Below are positions 1 through 12,239 of a stretch of DNA of 64,000 nt, piece after piece. The DNA comes from Apophysomyces variabilis. Its lineage: Eukaryota > Mucoromycota > Mucoromycetes > Mucorales > Mucoraceae. The notes under the pieces were generated by a model. It had not been told where the DNA came from and searched no databases. It was given only the letters and a program-made list of their open reading frames with translations. The stretch lies in contig MZZL01000138.1 in NCBI GenBank assembly GCA_002749535.1, positions 186,001 to 250,000 of the forward strand, read 5' to 3'. Both the position numbers and the translations under genes were made by a program. Within the stretch, counting starts at the first letter, position 1; the number at the start of each line of letters is the position of its first letter.

Positions 1-2690
1 ACCTTCTCTCTAGGTAGCACAAAAGCTATCCTTGTTATATTGGCTATCCTTCAATCCATTGACAGAAAAGCACAGGTTCGATGCGATTCAGAAAATGGTT
101 CACTTTTTGGAGCGATAAGGCGCTCATGTCAGGTAGAAACAGGGGCGGAGGCTAGAAGATTGTAACCAAAAAGTTTATCGTGCTAAAGCAAACACTATGT
201 CTTCCGAAATTCAGACAAAACCAGCGTGAACAATATGTTTGAAGATGTCATATAACCAGCCAGCATGTGAGATGGTGCAGGATCTTGAATGCAAAACGTA
301 GGGACTTTACCTGTGCCTCGAGATCTTCCGTTGTCGCAATCTATGAAGCAGAAAAACACCAATTTATACTTTCATCCTGTATCACTAACCATTACACAAT
401 AAGCAATATTTCCGTTTCCAAAAAGCGCTATGTTTTCTAGCTTTGCCCTGGTCCCGTGAAGAATGGTCTTAATGCGTACCTTGCATCGATCTTTGCTCTG
501 TGTAAGGCTATCTTAACGTAACCGCATTGGAGTGATCATTCCGTACTGTAACAAAACGTTAAATTCCATCGATGTTCATATTATGAAGTAGTGCCATCAC
601 GCTGATAGATATGCTTTGCACTTGATAGCCTTACGATTAAGGACGGCATACATAAAAGACGCAGCATTAGGATATGATTTTTTTTAAAGAACTTTATCTA
701 GCCATCCTATTGCTTCGCCAAAATGGCTGACTAGCTCGTAAAAGCGTCACCTTACCTAAAGAACACAACGCACGGATAGAGAGATGCAGAAGAACCAATA
801 GGAAAGTGATGCGAATTAAAGTACGCCAGTGGTACGCGCAGTTTGATCGTGTCACCGATACGTTTATCCGTACCATCCGTTTAAAAAGCGTCAGTTACTC
901 GGATTCAAAACGGAAGCCAAAGCCAAGGCTGCTCTTTATGATTGCTTTATTACAGCTGCAGAGCTCATTCGCCTGCTTCTGTTGCAACCATTATGCCTAT
1001 AAGGGGCCATCATCAAGCTTTCAGTAAGAGTAAGCGTATGTGAGATAGTGATCTAGTCCTGATTTGCTATCCTCTTGTAAACTCAGTTTATTCACCGGTG
1101 ACATTCTGCGTTAGAAAGATGAAGTAAAATGTACCCGAGTTCTTGCTTCTGAGCTGGGTACAAATAAGACAAAGCTAAAATGGGTAGATATATTAAGCCT
1201 GTTCAACAGAAATGACCAATGTATGGCATGCACTTTGTTCATATCCGTTTAATGGCCATTCCAACACCATAGCGGTCCTATCTGAATCTCGCTGCTATAT
1301 ATGCAAAGAGTCTTGCATTATGACGATTTGTGTACATAGCAACTCAGCTTCATACCAAGAACCAATGCCTAGCAGATCTTCATAAGCTTATAATGTACAA
1401 GCGTTATTTTAAAGTTTCCACGTGCGGAACGTAATGCGATCGGTATACGTACCGAAAGCTTCTTTAGTCATTGAAAAAGATCGATCACATTCTTAAAAGT
1501 TATAAAAGTTGCTGGCCTGCGGAATAGATGTCAAACCATTGTTGATCATAAATGAATGGAAAGAATTGACTGTCTGAATTCATTCCTTATCGTTAATCAA
1601 TCCGTATCATCCAAACTACGCTTGTTGTAAGAAGAAAAGAAAATCAATATTATAACTAGCTTTAACTACTAGTGATTGCGTTTATTTGGCAACAGTTGTC
1701 GATTGCGTACAAATCTGTACCTGAGGACGTAATCGTGGATTGAATGCATAGAAGGAGATGAACATGCACCATTAAGCAAGATCATGACGATCTTAATCCA
1801 CTATTTGAAGTTATAGTTAACAGCAGGGGGTTTTAGAAAGAGTACGGATCTAAAGCTATCTGGTTCAATCTTCTTATTTGTTCCAAGTCGGGTAAGGGTC
1901 AAAAATGAGGTTCCGTCTTGCTGATTGTGATCTACTTTTATACTCCGCCAAGATGTTCTACTACCGCCTCCCCACCTTTTTCTGTGCTTGAAAGTACGAA
2001 GAAACACAGACAATTGACAGGTCCAAACGTGGCTATTCAATGTCAGCTTTGAGGGGGTTAATTAATGTAAACAAAGAGCTTTAAGATGGACGTTGATGGA
2101 TCGTTAGATACGTACTAAACACTCAACAGGAAACTTATCATGTCATATTACCAGGATCTTATTGGATTATGACAGTCTTTTTTGACTAACACGTAAAAAC
2201 TTTTTCATTCTCCGCCTTTTGCCTCTCTTTTTTTTCTGGTCTGGGTTTCTTCCTTTTTCCTTTTCTCTCTTTTCTTTCTCCGTTTTGGTTAACAGGAAAT
2301 CAAAGCAAATAATCAAACTTTGGTAAGTAACCTCTTGTAACTCTCTTTTTTGGCTTTGAATATCTGGATTGGGAGAATGGATGGAAAAAGGAGGATACAA
2401 GAAAGAAGAAAGAAAGAAAAAAAAAGGCCGCCATAAAAACCAAAGTCAGTTTCCAGCACCGCTTTGGAGCACTTCTCGTGTTTACTCTTTTGGCAGCCTT
2501 CTTCCTTCTCACTTTCTTCTTGACGTTAATCTCGTTTTTACTTGAGTGTTGTATTTTGTTAGGAAGAGTGGTATGGAATGAAGGAAAACGTGAATTATAT
2601 TTATTTTGAACTAACCATGCTCTCTTGCGTAGTCCGTTTATCATCGTTCTTTTTGATAGAGGTGTTTGCTCTCCGCTTCAATAACCTAGT
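1..2690. other. Gene-free stretch ending in a promoter-like tract
   Basis: I see no ORF with recognisable similarity or a believable exon chain in the first 2.6 kb; the short ORFs here have no domain signature. From about 2170 to 2560 the + strand is rich in pyrimidine runs followed by purine runs, the composition seen upstream of many genes in this window, so this is probably the promoter and 5' UTR of the Zn2Cys6 gene. A pyrimidine-AG just before its ATG leaves room for a 5' UTR intron. Confidence 0.5.
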
Positions 2691-4037
2691 ATGCAGTCGC
2701 TACCCTATTACCAGCAAGGCTATCAGGCAACCGCTTATCCTACAACGGCCTCACCGGCCAGTTCGTCGGTGATGAGCAATGCCAATCCTGCCATCATTAA
2801 CCAGACAAACGGCTTACCTCCCTTACAACAACCTGCTATTTCCGAAGCTACGGCTGCTGTCGCTGCAGCTGTTGCCGTTGCTCCTCAAACAGCACAACAA
2901 CGGAAGCGCAAACAGGTCAAGAATGCATGCAGTAAGTTTCTGCTGACATATGACTTGCGCCTCCTTCCCCTAACTTTTTTTTGCCTCATCCACTTGGCTT
3001 CTTCTTTTTGTTCGCTTATTTAACTAGCAAACTGTCAAAAAGCATGCAAGAAATGTGATGATGCCCGACCTTGTCCGCGCTGCGTCAAGTATGGTATTGC
3101 AGATTCATGTGTCAACAGTGTTAGGAAAGAGCGAAAAAAAGGAATTAAACGCGGTCCTTATAAGCGCAGACAGAAGCCTGGTAAGTAAATGCCTACTAAG
3201 AGAGAACAAAAGGATTCGCGTGCATGAATACATATAACGCGAATAGATCTGCTAAACTCGCTTTCTTCTAATGTTACAGAGGAAAAAGCAGCGGCGGCAG
3301 CGTCTGTGGCAGCAGCCGCAAACAAGGATCTCGGGTCTGATCAGACACAGGGCTCGCAAGGCCAGTATACACCTGCGGCCATGCGAACTCCACAATTACC
3401 CTTTGGCTATCCAAGCAATCTCAATCAGTATGGGCAACCCTACGATCCCTATGGTCCTTATGCGGCCTATCACAAGGATCAAATGTCCTATGTGGTAAGT
3501 CCAGTGTATCCTTCGTTAGGCTATCCGGTTCTCGTAGCCGGTAACGGCGACAACGCCGGTAACAATCAAACCCAACAACAGCAAGCACAAACACAATCAC
3601 AGCAGCAGCAAGCGCAATCGCAGCCTCAAGAGCAACAGAATTACCCGGCTACATCCATTGCGCAACAATACAACGGATTGTTACAGCAACCATCTCAACA
3701 GTCCCGTCCAATGACTGGCGAGAATCTTGATCAAACCGGAAGTCCACAAGCACAAGACTGTTATTCTTCGGATCAAGCAGTGAAAAAGGAGGATGAGGAA
3801 GTGGACAAAACATCGGACGAGGTAAAAAAGGAAAGAATGAGTCCCGAACAACAAGCAAAACCTCAGCCTATGACACCGGTGCCAAGCACATCTACATCCT
3901 CCATCACATCATCTCCTCAGGAATCTACAGAGGATGAAGAAGGATCCAAGTTCGCTCGTCTTACCCAGCTGTGTTCTGCAGCACTTCATCACGATAACAA
4001 TCGAACCGAATCTGAAAATTCTCAACAACAGTCATAA
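2691..4037 (+). CDS. Zn2Cys6 (Gal4-type) transcription factor
   Basis: Three exons (2691-2931, 3028-3180, 3280-4037) join in phase to 383 residues. The first intron falls inside the zinc cluster. Residues 80-108 give C-x2-C-x6-C-x5-C-x2-C-x8-C, starting NACTNCQKACKKC, which is the binuclear zinc cluster that binds DNA. It is preceded by basic RKRK and followed by the basic linker RKERKKGIKRGPYKRR. The rest is low complexity: Ala-rich, then Tyr/Pro-rich with repeated YGP/PYDPYG, then a long Gln/Ser-rich tail with acidic patches, typical of activation regions. No fungal middle-homology domain is visible. The start is the first ATG of the open frame. Family assignment is firm; target genes and pathway are unknown. 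Nuclear location is inferred. Confidence 0.9.
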
Positions 4038-4274
4038 TGGAGTACAGTGTTATATGGCCTCTCTTTTCGTTTTCTACTTTTGTTTTTCGTCATTACGCTG
4101 AAGGATGCCAAACATTGGCTTCCTAAATTGCGGGCATGGTCTTTCCTTTATATATAAAACAAAACCTTCTTTGCAAATTATACAAAAACAAAGAGCAATA
4201 TCTTCGCATCTTTTCCTGTGGGTTAATACCAGTGACAGATCCGAAAGGTAAAAACAGATCGACAATGAACTCCG

Positions 4275-5607
4275 CTAGGTCCAACCTCCGGTTTGCAATG
4301 CGCGCATTGAAAGTTCATATGCTGTAAACGTGGCAGCCGCAGCTGGAATGCTATAGTTTCTTCGTTTTTAGCCAGCGTTGATATCGAATTACGTCATGAT
4401 ACCTTCTTAAGATGGTGGGAGCGATACCACGGAACCATCCTTGAATACCGTCTTTCGCATATATTTGTTGAAGCACGCGGGTCACATACAATCCTCGCGG
4501 GGGTTCATTTTGGTTCTGTACCTAGATGAAACATGTTTGATTCTACATGGAAACCAATCTTGTGTGAAAGCTACTTACAATGGATTTTACCACATCTAGT
4601 GGGTAACAGCAGATCCAGTATCCTATTCCGCCTACAGCACCTGATAACATCAACTGCAGTACGTTTGCCTCCTTTCCCGGGGTGACCAATTGGCGTTTTG
4701 TTATCTCGAACCCAGAATAAAAGCCAGCATAGGCAGGCATCTCCCGTATAACCGTGGCCCACATGCCTCGCAATAGCCCATGGCCGATACCGTGCTGCTG
4801 TATCAAATACTTTGCGCAATCGACCGGTCCAGTGAAGTACCGAGACTGACCGGCTGCTTTGCCAAACTGAGCCTGCATTTTGATTTTCAACAACTCGACC
4901 GGTGAAGCCAGTATACTATTAACCGCGCCTAAGGATCTGTAGTGAATTTTCAGCTCATGCCAAAAAAAAAAAAGGGAAAAAGAAAGCCTCCACCCATGCA
5001 GTTCGTTCGCCTCCGCCATCTTCATGTCTTTCTTTTTTGGTTTTTTGCCTCTTATTCATATGTTTCATGCTTTTACCTGCGCCAGCACCTGCCGCGGCGA
5101 TCTGACCGATCGGCAACACTTGGTCAGGATGGTCTTGCATGGCCTTCTTAAGCCTCGAATTGGCAGCAAAAAGCAGAGCATTGACAGCACCGATACCAAC
5201 CAGTGGACTTGCCATTCCTCATTGTTTTTATGCATTGATTTAGCTATTTAAATCAAAGGAAAAAGAAGATGGTGAAGCTAGGATGGTCTGTACCTTTATA
5301 AAGGGCCAGAAACCCTTCGTTTTGCACGGTTTGTCGTGCGCAATCCCAGGCACCTTTGAATCTTCCCGTGTCCAACTGTAATCGTACCTTGATGGTGTCG
5401 AGTGGTTGTCCAACAATGACGTTTGCCATGCCGCCAATACTGTATATTATTTTTGGGGTTTTCGGGTGTTTAGCTCATCGGTTATGCAACATCACCCTTC
5501 CGCTTCCACAACGGAACAAAAAAGTAGGTTACATACTTGCCAGCTATAAAGTCCGCCGAGGTAGATGCTGTGGAATGAACGGCAACATCGGTAGGTTCCG
5601 CTGACAT
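4275..5607 (-). CDS. Mitochondrial carrier (SLC25) family transporter
   Basis: Six exons on the minus strand (5607-5537, 5439-5294, 5217-5077, 4928-4579, 4521-4403, 4350-4275) give 300 residues, the usual carrier length. Three tandem repeats are visible by their Px[DE]xxK signatures: GQPLDTIKVRLQ, ASPVELLKIKMQ and CYPLDVVKSIVQ. Each is followed by the matrix-helix pattern (for example GFLALYKGMASPLVG, GLLRGMWATVIRE, GWFRGIAPTILRS). The protein should sit in the inner mitochondrial membrane and exchange a small metabolite. The MASPLVGIG stretch and overall pattern recall the carnitine/ornithine/basic-amino-acid branch, but the substrate cannot be fixed from sequence alone. The last intron (4402-4351) is needed to reach the conserved tail (SIPAAAATFTAYE); reading through it ends at an early stop. 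Confidence 0.88.
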
Positions 5608-6101
5608 GACGCAAAATGATGAAGCAGGGGGCAATCTTAAGGTGGTAGAACAAAAGGATAAACTAGGTATGAATTGAATCAACAGCCTTAATACGCTGGG
5701 TCGCCCTCTCAGACAAGTGCTCGATGGCGTGCTTGAATGGTTTCACCACTGGAAATCGATTGCTTTGTGGTGTATGGTTGCCTGCGTGACACAAGGCTTT
5801 CGGATGCATCCAAAAAATAGATAGACACGGTATCCTAACCCCCTTCGTACACTCACTATAGCTTAAAAATGCGCAATAGGTTCTTATCTAGATTCTACGA
5901 CCTGACTAGGGGTGTGTATATGATGAGCAACGCAAATCCTGCTTATTGCTCTTATGCTCAGGAGCTGCCAGATGGCTTCCTTTCCATAACACCGTTGGAC
6001 AAAAGAAAGAGGTTTTAAAAACCGACTATATACATATTGAAACAACGAACACAAAGCTCGTCTCAATGCTACATAAAATTTGATATCTTTGTACAATATT
6101 A
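5608..6101. other. Intergenic region between mitochondrial carrier and HMG gene
   Basis: This holds the promoter of the carrier and the 3' end of the HMG-box gene, both on the minus strand. I see no further gene. In the canonical mucoralean sex locus the RNA helicase rnhA would be expected on one side of the HMG gene; no helicase motif is present here. Confidence 0.45.
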
Positions 6102-6740
6102 CTATGTTGTCATATCGGTATCCTCTATAAACTGCAGGAAATCTAAGTTGAGTTCTTCCAAAAGTGTTCCGTAATATGTTTCGTCTAAGCATTGAGTGGG
6201 CGGTGTCATTGGGAATAAAGGTTTGTCACTGTACCCGTACTTATGCATATCCTCCGGCTCCCCGACAACTACGTCTTCGGCTATTGAACCTGTTTGACAA
6301 CTTTCTGTAAGGGAAAGTTCTTTTCCTTCATCGTTCTGGGAATGCTTTTCTTCCTCTTTATGACATGTCAATGTTCTTTTTTGCCGCTGTTGCGGTCTGT
6401 ATTTGTATCCGGGATACTTGTAGGAATGTATCAGTTTCTCTTCATCTGCTTTGCGCTCATATTCGCCTCGAACAGAAGGGCTTTCACTTTTCCACATCTT
6501 CCCCGCTATTCTCGATATCTCCTTGTTATGCAGACCCGTGTGTTTGGACAGGATTTGCTTATGTTTTGCTTGGCGATAAAGCATGAAAGCATTCTTCGGC
6601 CGAGGTGTCTTTTTCTTCGTAGCTACCGTAAAACCAAAGATTCTAGACTTGTTACTGCTGCTATGTTCAATGTAGGTATAAGTGTTCGTGAATTCGTTCA
6701 CAAACATTAAAGGCTGTTGTAATGAACGTTTCTCGATCAT
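6102..6740 (-). CDS. HMG-box (MATA_HMG-type) protein, candidate sex-determination factor (sexM/sexP)
   Basis: A single uninterrupted 212-codon frame. An HMG box spans residues about 46-116: RPKNAFMLYRQAK opens helix 1, EISRIAGKMWK is helix 2 with the conserved Trp, and the box ends with the YPGYKYRP motif shared by fungal mating-type and Sox-like HMG boxes. A short N-terminal leader precedes it, and the acidic tail (residues 125-212) has no domain. Sex proteins of Mucorales are small, single-HMG transcription factors of about this size. The next gene across a 2.6-kb gap is a triose-phosphate-transporter-family gene, the classic neighbour of sexM/sexP. Family assignment is firm. The mating role is inferred from this adjacency, and I cannot tell whether the allele is plus (sexP) or minus (sexM). 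Confidence 0.85.
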   Translation of the reverse strand: MIEKRSLQQPLMFVNEFTNTYTYIEHSSSNKSRIFGFTVATKKKTPRPKNAFMLYRQAKHKQILSKHTGLHNKEISRIAGKMWKSESPSVRGEYERKADEEKLIHSYKYPGYKYRPQQRQKRTLTCHKEEEKHSQNDEGKELSLTESCQTGSIAEDVVVGEPEDMHKYGYSDKPLFPMTPPTQCLDETYYGTLLEELNLDFLQFIEDTDMTT

Positions 6741-9367
6741 ATAAAGAAAAAGTGGAAAGAAAAAGATTGACAGACAACGAGAAACAGAAATACTGTGTTA
6801 AAAAGAAGGCCAGAACAATGAAATACTGCATATCAATTAGCGTGTGTGTTTGAAAATTGGGACTGTGCTCTTTCTGCTTCTATGCTAGAGTCTCTGCATC
6901 GATTGGCGTAAAAGCAAAGTTGTCAAGTTAAGTCTTTTTGCTTGCTCCCTTTTTTGTGCAAAAGCAGGATTTCACTAATGTGGCAAAATAGGGCGGCAAA
7001 CATTAACCTTTTTGTCTTTCAACGCGTAATGGTCATGTATGTCTCTGCACTTCCGTCACGGCTGTTCTCGGTGAAGTCAATAAATCACTTAAGGCTTCGT
7101 GTGCTCCCGCTAAAACGCTGCTAAAATCTTGACTTCGCCCTTTCCTTGCTTCGTGCCTATGCAACATCATATCAATTTCACATCTACAACATGAGATTGG
7201 TAGAGAAAGATATTATTGTTAGGTCAAGAATAAAGATCGAAAACAGGTTTGGAACACCGTTCTGCCAATGTCGTTATGTGGGCGCGCTCGATCTTAGCTA
7301 GAACGTAGGTAATTGTTCTTGAGAATCCTCCGGTGACAATCATTGTGACCATGACGACATCTTGGATTCGTAGATTTATTCATGCGTATGTACAGTATAG
7401 CTGACACGGTGTATTGTAGAGTAATATGTTTGTCGAGGCAATTGTTTCGTCTGGATACAGCGGTGAGAAAGAAAGTAAATTATTGATAGCGTCTATTTCA
7501 GAATGTATAGCTTATATTCTGGCAACAGCAACGAAGCGTAATGTCTATTCTGTCATACTAGCCTCAACGTATTCCATAACCATTAAAGGAAGTCTAAGGA
7601 CGTCTGACAGTTTACATGTCCGAATGAGGCTGGACCTGTTCAGATATTTACTTAATTCAGTATTAAGTGCGAAGTCTTTGATATGGCTAGATCCACGGTT
7701 AATAGTAGTCAGAACTGTCAGCACGCAAAATTGATGGTGCTACAGTTGCTGTTTTGGCTAAATATGGCTTAATAAAGCTTGTATGCGTTTTTAGTTGGAC
7801 ACACTATTTAATGGCACTAACAAGTGCTCAGCGTGGGAGGATATGTAACATACCATGGACCCATATGCAGCACGTAACGGTTACAATCATTGCCAACTGC
7901 TATTTAATTTATGATATAGTTTTCATCAGACATGCCTTGTTGCAAACAAGCAATGCATCTTTCTGCATGGTAATAGAACGCCTCGCATTTAATATCACGA
8001 GATGGGTAATAATAATCCTAGCAGCCGGAAACCTCGAAAAGAACCCTGCATCTAATATTCTAAGAAAGAATTTTACTTAAAGCTTTCCTCACAACAGATG
8101 GGATCGAATAATTCTGTGGCATCTATGGGTAGCCATGAGAATTTTCTTGGAATATCTGCGGTATTTGAGTTTATCATCCTTAGCTATTTAGATGCGTTCA
8201 GGCTGAGTCCGCGGCTAACTATGTATGGAGCATGTTGGCGCTCCGTAGCCAGCCAAACCGGCGCCATATTTCAGCTGAAGATGAATAAACCAGTGGTATC
8301 AGGTCGACTTATAAATACGGTTGGCGGTACGTAATTTTGGTTTTCTTCTCGCAACAGTAGGTAACGATGCAGGTCTTGCATATGCTACGTAGTTGAACAC
8401 ATAACCACCGGGAAGAGTAATCTTTCTCGAAGCGGACATAAGAAATGATCTGTAGATGGTCTCGACAGTTGTTTGTTTTGGCATGGGAAATGCAGTCTAT
8501 AAGTTAGATATGCGGATGACTTTGTAGGCGCAAAATAAACCTATCCCGGCTGCCGTGCTTTTCCTTATTTGATTCTTTTTTCTGAAACATATACTCACAT
8601 CAACTGCCCATTGTTGATATTGGTTAGACGCGCAAGCATCGTTGGTTCATGATAAAAATCGGACGCCTGTGCCTTACTCATGCACCACGTTTTTGGTAAA
8701 ATTTACTTATCACGCACGATGAATCAAGAATATTCTGGATCAGCACAAGGGTGTTTCGGCCGTTTTACTGCCAAAAATGTGCAAAGTGGAAAGAATCTGC
8801 AGCATGTTGTTACGAATAACTGTGGTTAATAAGCTTCCAGTTATCCAACCAGAGATCTGAAGTAAAAAGCATTTCTTTTCTTCCATTTTTGCAGAAATTA
8901 AGTGGTATATGTCTATTTGGCAGATGTACCATTATCTATGCTTGGTCTAACAAGGATCGCTTGCAAAAGCATGGTACGTTCTAACGCGCAGACCGGACTA
9001 TCACTAACCTTGTACATCTTTTAATATAATACTAAGCTCTTAAGGTAAGTTGTTCCCACATTCCAGTCCGAGCATTGTATGTATTGTTCCTTTCCTGTGT
9101 ACTTCATACAAATGAAGTCATATTGCCATGGTGAAGTGGAAGGGAAGCGATCTGAAATTGAAAAGGAAAGATAGGCAACCGGACCTGAATTTTTTGGCCT
9201 GGTAGGCAACCAATCAAAACCCTTGTCCACTTACTCGTTGTTGGTGGAGGGTTTCACCATCCAGCAGTTCAGACGGATCTGTGATTGAAAAATAAGTGCG
9301 TCCCCCTTTCCGCTTATCATAAAACTATCCAACGAATTCCGGTTAAGCGAGGTCCACGGGGATAGTC
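6741..9367. other. Gene-free 2.6-kb stretch between HMG gene and transporter
   Basis: No supported gene. Three short + strand ORFs follow each other at 7426-7734, 7754-8080 and 8098-8334 but show no motif and no clear splice sites joining them; they could be remnants of a decayed gene or chance. The segment contains the promoter of the HMG gene (left end) and that of the transporter (right end), so in a sex locus it would be where allele-specific sequence begins. Confidence 0.4.
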
Positions 9368-10898
9368 ATGTCTACTGCAACGCTTGCACCTGTAGATGAT
9401 CGACGCGGAAATCAGTACTGGATGAGCGATGCCTCTTTTAGGACTGCCTCACCACAGAACACGACAAACGGAAGTAGCTTTGGTACTGTTCGTACCTTCG
9501 GACAATCCCCAAGATCATCGCTTGCCAAGCCAAGTCTATCCGAAAAAAAGCTTCCAATATCCTCTGGCAACGGTCCCGCCTTCCTATCCATGTTCCGTTC
9601 TAGCCACGATGCGAATGACCTTTCTACTCGACATATAGACTCCTACAGCAGCAGTAATCCCTTACAAAACGTCTCAAACTTGTTCTCGTCTCGGCATTCC
9701 TTCGTACTGTCTGACAATGCCAAGTTCATCTTGAACATCTGTTTTTGGTACCTCTCATCGTCATTAACCAACAACATTGGCAAACAGATACTGACAGTGT
9801 TCAAATTTCCTGTAACACTGACATTCGTACAGTTCGCGCTGGTTGCATTTTGGTGCTACATTGTAGCGGATTGGTTTGGTGCATCCAGGATACGATCACC
9901 TACTCGGGATATTGTGGTTACCATTACCCCTTTGGCTGTATTTTTAATTGTTGGCCATGTTTTCTCAAGTATTGCTATCAGTAGAGTACCGGTCAGTTTG
10001 GTGCATACGATCAAGGTAAAAGAAAAAAAACAGATCTTTATCCCTTTCTTTCTGTGTGCGTTTGTGTTGAACGAAACAATGGATCTAGGCATTAGCACCT
10101 CTTTTCACGGTGATGTTCTATCGCTTTATATTCCGAGTGTATTACTCCGCCAACGTTTACCTCTCCCTCCTGCCTCTTACGCTCGGTGTTATTCTGGCAT
10201 GCTCTTTTACGTTTAGCAACAATACGATTGGGCTGTTGTGTGCTCTTGGATCTTGCTTTGTCTTTGTCACACAAAACATCTTTAGCAAGAAGCTACTCTT
10301 CAAGGAATCGAAAATGGGAGAACGTAATCCGAACAAGCTCGACAAGATGAACGTGCTGTTTTTCTCCTCCTTAATATCTTGTATTTTGATGATTCCACTA
10401 TGGCTCTATTCAGACGGTTCAGCATTGATTGCTCTGGGACAATCTTCGACCGATGTGGAGATAGAGACTAGCCAGACGCGGTTACTGGTCTATTTCTTTT
10501 TAAATGGCACAATGAATTTCAGCCAAAATTGGTTTGCATTTACAACACTCAGCATGACTTCCCCGGTGACATACTCGATCTTATCTTTGCTCAAGCGTAT
10601 TTTTGTCATCGTGATGAGCATTGTGTGGTTTGGACAGCAAGTTAGTCTCACGCAATCATTTGGTATCCTTCTGACATTCATCGGTCTGTGGATGTACCAG
10701 AGCGCCAAACGTGATGTGGATCGAGGAGAGACAAAGGTACGGGAAAAGAGTGCAGACGTATTACCGATGAGCACAGTCCAAAACAAGGATGGCTGGGTTG
10801 CTCAACCTGGAGATACAACGAGCGTTAAAGGATGGTTACAAACCTGGATACCTAGTTCATTATCGGGAACGACAGTGAGGGAATCAAAACTCCAATAG
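9368..10898 (+). CDS. tptA: Triose-phosphate transporter family (TPT/SLC35E-like) membrane protein, tptA-like
   Basis: Two exons (9368-10015, 10089-10898) give 485 residues. An N-terminal Ser-rich cytosolic region of about 110 residues is followed by the TPT/DMT fold, with about ten hydrophobic segments from FILNICFWYLSSSLTN onward. Conserved family features include NNIGKQILTVFKFPVTLTF, the pair VPVSLVHTIKALAPLFTVM across the splice junction, and VYLSLLPLTLGVILACSFTF. The family moves phosphorylated C3 compounds or nucleotide sugars; the yeast relative is SLY41 of the ER/Golgi, so transport of triose phosphate is not proven. A member of this family flanks the HMG gene in mucoralean sex loci, where it is called tptA, and the symbol is given on that basis. 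The C-terminal tail after about residue 430 is hydrophilic. Confidence 0.85.
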
Positions 10899-11443
10899 TC
10901 TGCATGCTATCATACACATTTTGTTTTATATTGCTATTGCCACTTGTTCTTTTTCCTTTTTTTCTCTTTTTAATAATGTACACAGTAAAATTGCATAGAT
11001 TTTCCAGAAAGGTTATTTCTTTCTTCAGCATGGGTTGTCCATCGTTACTAACGAAACATGGTACATAAGTAAACTTCTCAAAGGAAGCGTGATAAATTAT
11101 GTTTGTTAGAATAGCTAGGGATCCATTCACATTTGTCATATTGATCATTCAAAAAGCGTATGTTATTTTATTTTTCGGCGTCATGCAAGTAAATTACTGC
11201 ACAGGTAATGCAATGGTTTTTTTCCATACATGTATACAGCATGTTAGATGCTGTGACCTGACAGAGGGATCGTAAGGTAACGATGTGGATACAGCTTTCC
11301 TTACTTATGTCCGTCAAGATCGGACAGAGCTATTACTTATAGACAGATTAGCAAGAAAATCAAGCGACAATTCACACTCGTTCGACAGGAGGATGTGATT
11401 ACGCAATGCACCCTGAGATGGAGCATACCACACTACCTTTGGT
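10899..11443. other. Intergenic region, 3' end of transporter to alginate-lyase-family gene
   Basis: Nothing recognisable. It carries the 3' UTR of the transporter gene and upstream sequence of the next gene. Oligo-T runs near 10950-10980 and 11160-11225 may mark transcript ends. Confidence 0.4.
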
Positions 11444-11449
11444 ATGATG

Positions 11450-11500
11450 TTCTCCTATTGGTTCATTACAACTTGGGCTATTGGGAAAAAATATAAACCC
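11450..11500 (+). promoter_or_regulatory. CCAAT/TATA-like promoter elements
   Basis: Two inverted CCAAT boxes (CTATTGG at 11456 and 11479 region) sit just before a TATA-like AAATATAAAC near 11490. They lie about 60 nt ahead of the first Met that agrees with the alginate-lyase-family alignment (11552). This arrangement argues against the upstream ATG at 11444 being the start codon. Confidence 0.4.
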
Positions 11501-11509
11501 GAGCTTGTA

Positions 11510-11844
11510 AATGCGTACGCTGCCAGACGCTTCTCTTCCGTTTTTCTAAAGATGGGTCCCAGAAGACCAGAGATTGAGTATATCCATTTGGAAAACTTGG
11601 CAAAGCTCAAGAAAAATGGGAACAATCGTTCCGTGCATGATGCATACGAAGCGCTGCATAAGCTCGCCCGAGGTGCATTGAAAAAAGGCCCGTTCTCCGT
11701 CACTTTTGATAAGAAAGCGCCGTACATAGCCGCTAGTGGGGATAAACGCGACTTTATCAGCTATGCTCCGTAAGCATGACATAAAGACTTCTTGCTTAAT
11801 ACTGACGATCTGCTTGTTATTTCTTTGGCCAGATACTGGTGGCC

Positions 11845-11877
<33 letters not shown>

Positions 11878-12239
11878 NAATGCGTACGCTGCCAGACGCT
11901 TCTCTTCCGTTTTTCTAAAGATGGGTCCCAGAAGACCAGAGATTGAGTATATCCATTTGGAAAACTTGGCAAAGCTCAAGAAAAATGGGAACAATCGTTC
12001 CGTGCATGATGCATACGAAGCGCTGCATAAGCTCGCCCGAGGTGCATTGAAAAAAGGCCCGTTCTCCGTCACTTTTGATAAGAAAGCGCCGTACATAGCC
12101 GCTAGTGGGGATAAACGCGACTTTATCAGCTATGCTCCGTAAGCATGACATAAAGACTTCTTGCTTAATACTGACGATCTGCTTGTTATTTCTTTGGCCA
12201 GATACTGGTGGCCGGTAAAAAAAAAAAAAAAAAAAAAAA
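11510..12239. repeat. False tandem duplication around a one-base scaffold gap
   Basis: Bases 11510-11869 recur at 11879-12238 with a constant offset of 369 and no mismatch that I could find. The first copy runs into about 30 A, a single N (11878) and then the second copy; the second copy runs into 23 A and continues into the rest of the gene. Two contigs both ending at or crossing a poly-A tract were joined without collapsing their overlap. The poly-A tract lies in an intron of the alginate-lyase-family gene, directly after its GT donor. Confidence 0.9.

Noticed and set aside
4074..4265. Minus-strand 63-codon ORF downstream of the Zn2Cys6 gene
   Set aside because: It lies in the 3' space between two genes, has no motif and is not joined by splice sites.
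7426..8334. Three consecutive + strand ORFs in the HMG-transporter interval
   Set aside because: No domain, no consistent splice sites and AT-biased composition; reported only as a possible decayed region.
11444..11773. A 109-residue protein starting at 11444
   Set aside because: The start overlaps CCAAT/TATA-like elements and the end runs into an intron; it is exon 1 of the alginate-lyase-family gene.
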